The notes below the pieces were generated by a model. The model did not search any database, had not been told where the DNA came from, and was given only the letters and a program-made list of their open reading frames with translations. This document shows, piece by piece, positions 21,771 through 22,472 of a stretch of 22,472 nt of DNA. Made by a program: the position numbers and the translations under genes. The first letter of the stretch is position 1. Each line of letters starts with the position of its first letter. Origin of the DNA: an uncultured Peptoniphilus sp. (GTDB lineage: Bacteria > Bacillota > Clostridia > Tissierellales > Peptoniphilaceae); NCBI GenBank assembly GCA_902465645.1, contig CABQNX010000020.1:1-22472 (forward strand), in the 5' to 3' direction.

Positions 21771-21796
21771 AGCAAGGTCGACAATGCGGCCTTGCT
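21771..21796 (-). terminator. Terminator downstream of thrB
   Basis: A nine- to ten-bp stem (AGCAAGGTCG against CGGCCTTGCT, with one G:T pair) and a six-base loop ACAATG lie between the thrB stop at 21836 and the ECF promoter. On the minus strand it is followed by CTTTATTTATAT, a broken U tract. On the plus strand there is a better T tract but no gene to terminate. Confidence 0.6.
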
Positions 21797-21835
21797 TTTA
21801 AAATTTTTATTTATAAACTTTTGTAAAAATAAAAT

Positions 21836-22472
21836 TTAAATTATGAAGGCGCCCTTCTCATCGATATCAAGAAGTCTTACTTCATAAGAATTTGAAAGTT
21901 TATCTAATTTATTTTTGATTTGGTCTTCTGATGTTTTGTCGCTTGCCTTTAAGACCACCATAATAGTTGAGCCGGCACCACTTAGGTAGTGGCCAAGGGC
22001 TTCTGAATCATCAATAATTTTTTCAATCTCGTCGATTTCTGGAATTAGACTTAACCTGTAAGGCTCGTGAATTTTATCATCAAGGGCAACCCTTAGATTT
22101 TCTTCATTACCAGAGATTAATGACAAGATTAACATTGAAAGTCTTGAAAGGTTAAAGACAGCATCTTCCTTTGAGTAAGTCTTTGGCAAGGCATCTCTTG
22201 CTTCTTTTGTTGGAAGTTTGAAGTCAGGAATTATTGACAAGAATTTAAAATTATTTGAAATTTCAAATTTTTCTAGGTAAACCTGTTCATCCTTTAAGAT
22301 TGATGCCACAGCATTGCCAAAAATCGCTGGAGCCACATTGTCTGGGTGGCCTTCCATCTTTGTTGCAAGTTTCAAAATTTCCTTCTTGTCAAAGTCTCTC
22401 TTCATGACATCAAAGGCTGCCATGATCCCCATGACTATGCAGGAAGCTGAAGACCCAAGTCCACGAGAAAGT
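21836..22472 (-). CDS. thrB: Homoserine kinase ThrB, partial (5' end beyond window)
   Basis: GHMP kinase that phosphorylates homoserine on the way to threonine. About 211 residues are visible, reading in from the right edge with no start codon. The ATP-binding GHMP loop is present at the edge as RGLGSSASC (codons near 22462-22436), with the catalytic-site segment MAAFDVM following. EGHPDNVAP is a homoserine kinase signature, and LPKTYSKEDAVFNLSRLSML and HEPYRLSLIP match ThrB rather than mevalonate kinase or IspE. Residues GAGSTIMVV near the end complete the GHMP C-terminal motif. The C-terminus ends normally. Upstream threonine genes, if any, lie outside. Confidence in family is high; the length is unknown. 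Confidence 0.93.
   Translation of the reverse strand, partial: LSRGLGSSASCIVMGIMAAFDVMKRDFDKKEILKLATKMEGHPDNVAPAIFGNAVASILKDEQVYLEKFEISNNFKFLSIIPDFKLPTKEARDALPKTYSKEDAVFNLSRLSMLILSLISGNEENLRVALDDKIHEPYRLSLIPEIDEIEKIIDDSEALGHYLSGAGSTIMVVLKASDKTSEDQIKNKLDKLSNSYEVRLLDIDEKGAFII

Noticed and set aside
21702..21835. Possible vitamin riboswitch ahead of the ECF S component
   Set aside because: The only strong hairpin (21771-21796) is upstream of the promoter and is better read as the thrB terminator; no aptamer-like multi-stem structure is seen.

Overview
The window is AT-rich, with dense, short-spaced operons, strong GGAGG-type ribosome binding sites, frequent TTG/GTG starts, AGA/AGG arginine codons and T-tailed hairpin terminators. 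Together with the gene content (NiaR, DUF4364, DUF6110, an ECF S component, a streptococcal-type PstS order) this suggests a low-GC Gram-positive anaerobe. A Peptoniphilaceae-like organism such as Anaerococcus, Peptoniphilus or Finegoldia is my best guess, but that is inference. I see no rRNA, tRNA, insertion sequence, CRISPR array or phage gene.

Layout: (1) 51-1576, an exported stalk-domain protein and a small cysteine-containing membrane protein, both unassigned. (2) 1689-2699 (minus), a lone, divergent GcvT-fold protein. (3) 3011-6532, nadA-nadB-nadC-niaR, de novo NAD synthesis from aspartate with its niacin-sensing repressor. The promoter carries a 16-bp perfect palindrome, a likely NiaR operator, and a strong terminator closes the operon. 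(4) 6702-13186, pstS-pstC-pstA-pstB-phoU-phoP-phoR, high-affinity phosphate uptake plus its own two-component system. In front is a good promoter with TTTACA repeats on an 11-bp register, resembling a Pho box. PstS has its two halves in swapped order. (5) 13393-15775, a DUF6110-type small protein plus an atypical P1B-like metal ATPase, between two almost identical terminators. (6) 15861-16385 (minus), a DUF4364 winged-helix-like protein. (7) 16483-20305, hpt, a CPBP membrane protease, a sirtuin, a SAM methyltransferase and hslO, tightly packed. (8) 20401-21123, a Fic AMP transferase with a built-in inhibitory motif, then a strong bidirectional terminator. (9) 21195-21701 (minus), an ECF vitamin-transporter S component. 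(10) 21836-22472 (minus), homoserine kinase, cut by the window edge.

How the genes fit: the NAD operon is probably shut off by NiaR when niacin is available. Low phosphate would be sensed by the Pst/PhoU/PhoR complex, with PhoP activating its own operon through the upstream repeats. The hpt-to-hslO group mixes purine salvage, NAD-dependent deacylation and a redox-activated chaperone; I see no single pathway there. Most of the window is conserved core metabolism. The observations most worth a second look are the swapped PstS, the two candidate operators, the GcvT homologue with an altered active-site position, and the DUF6110/ATPase pair with a non-CPx metal site.
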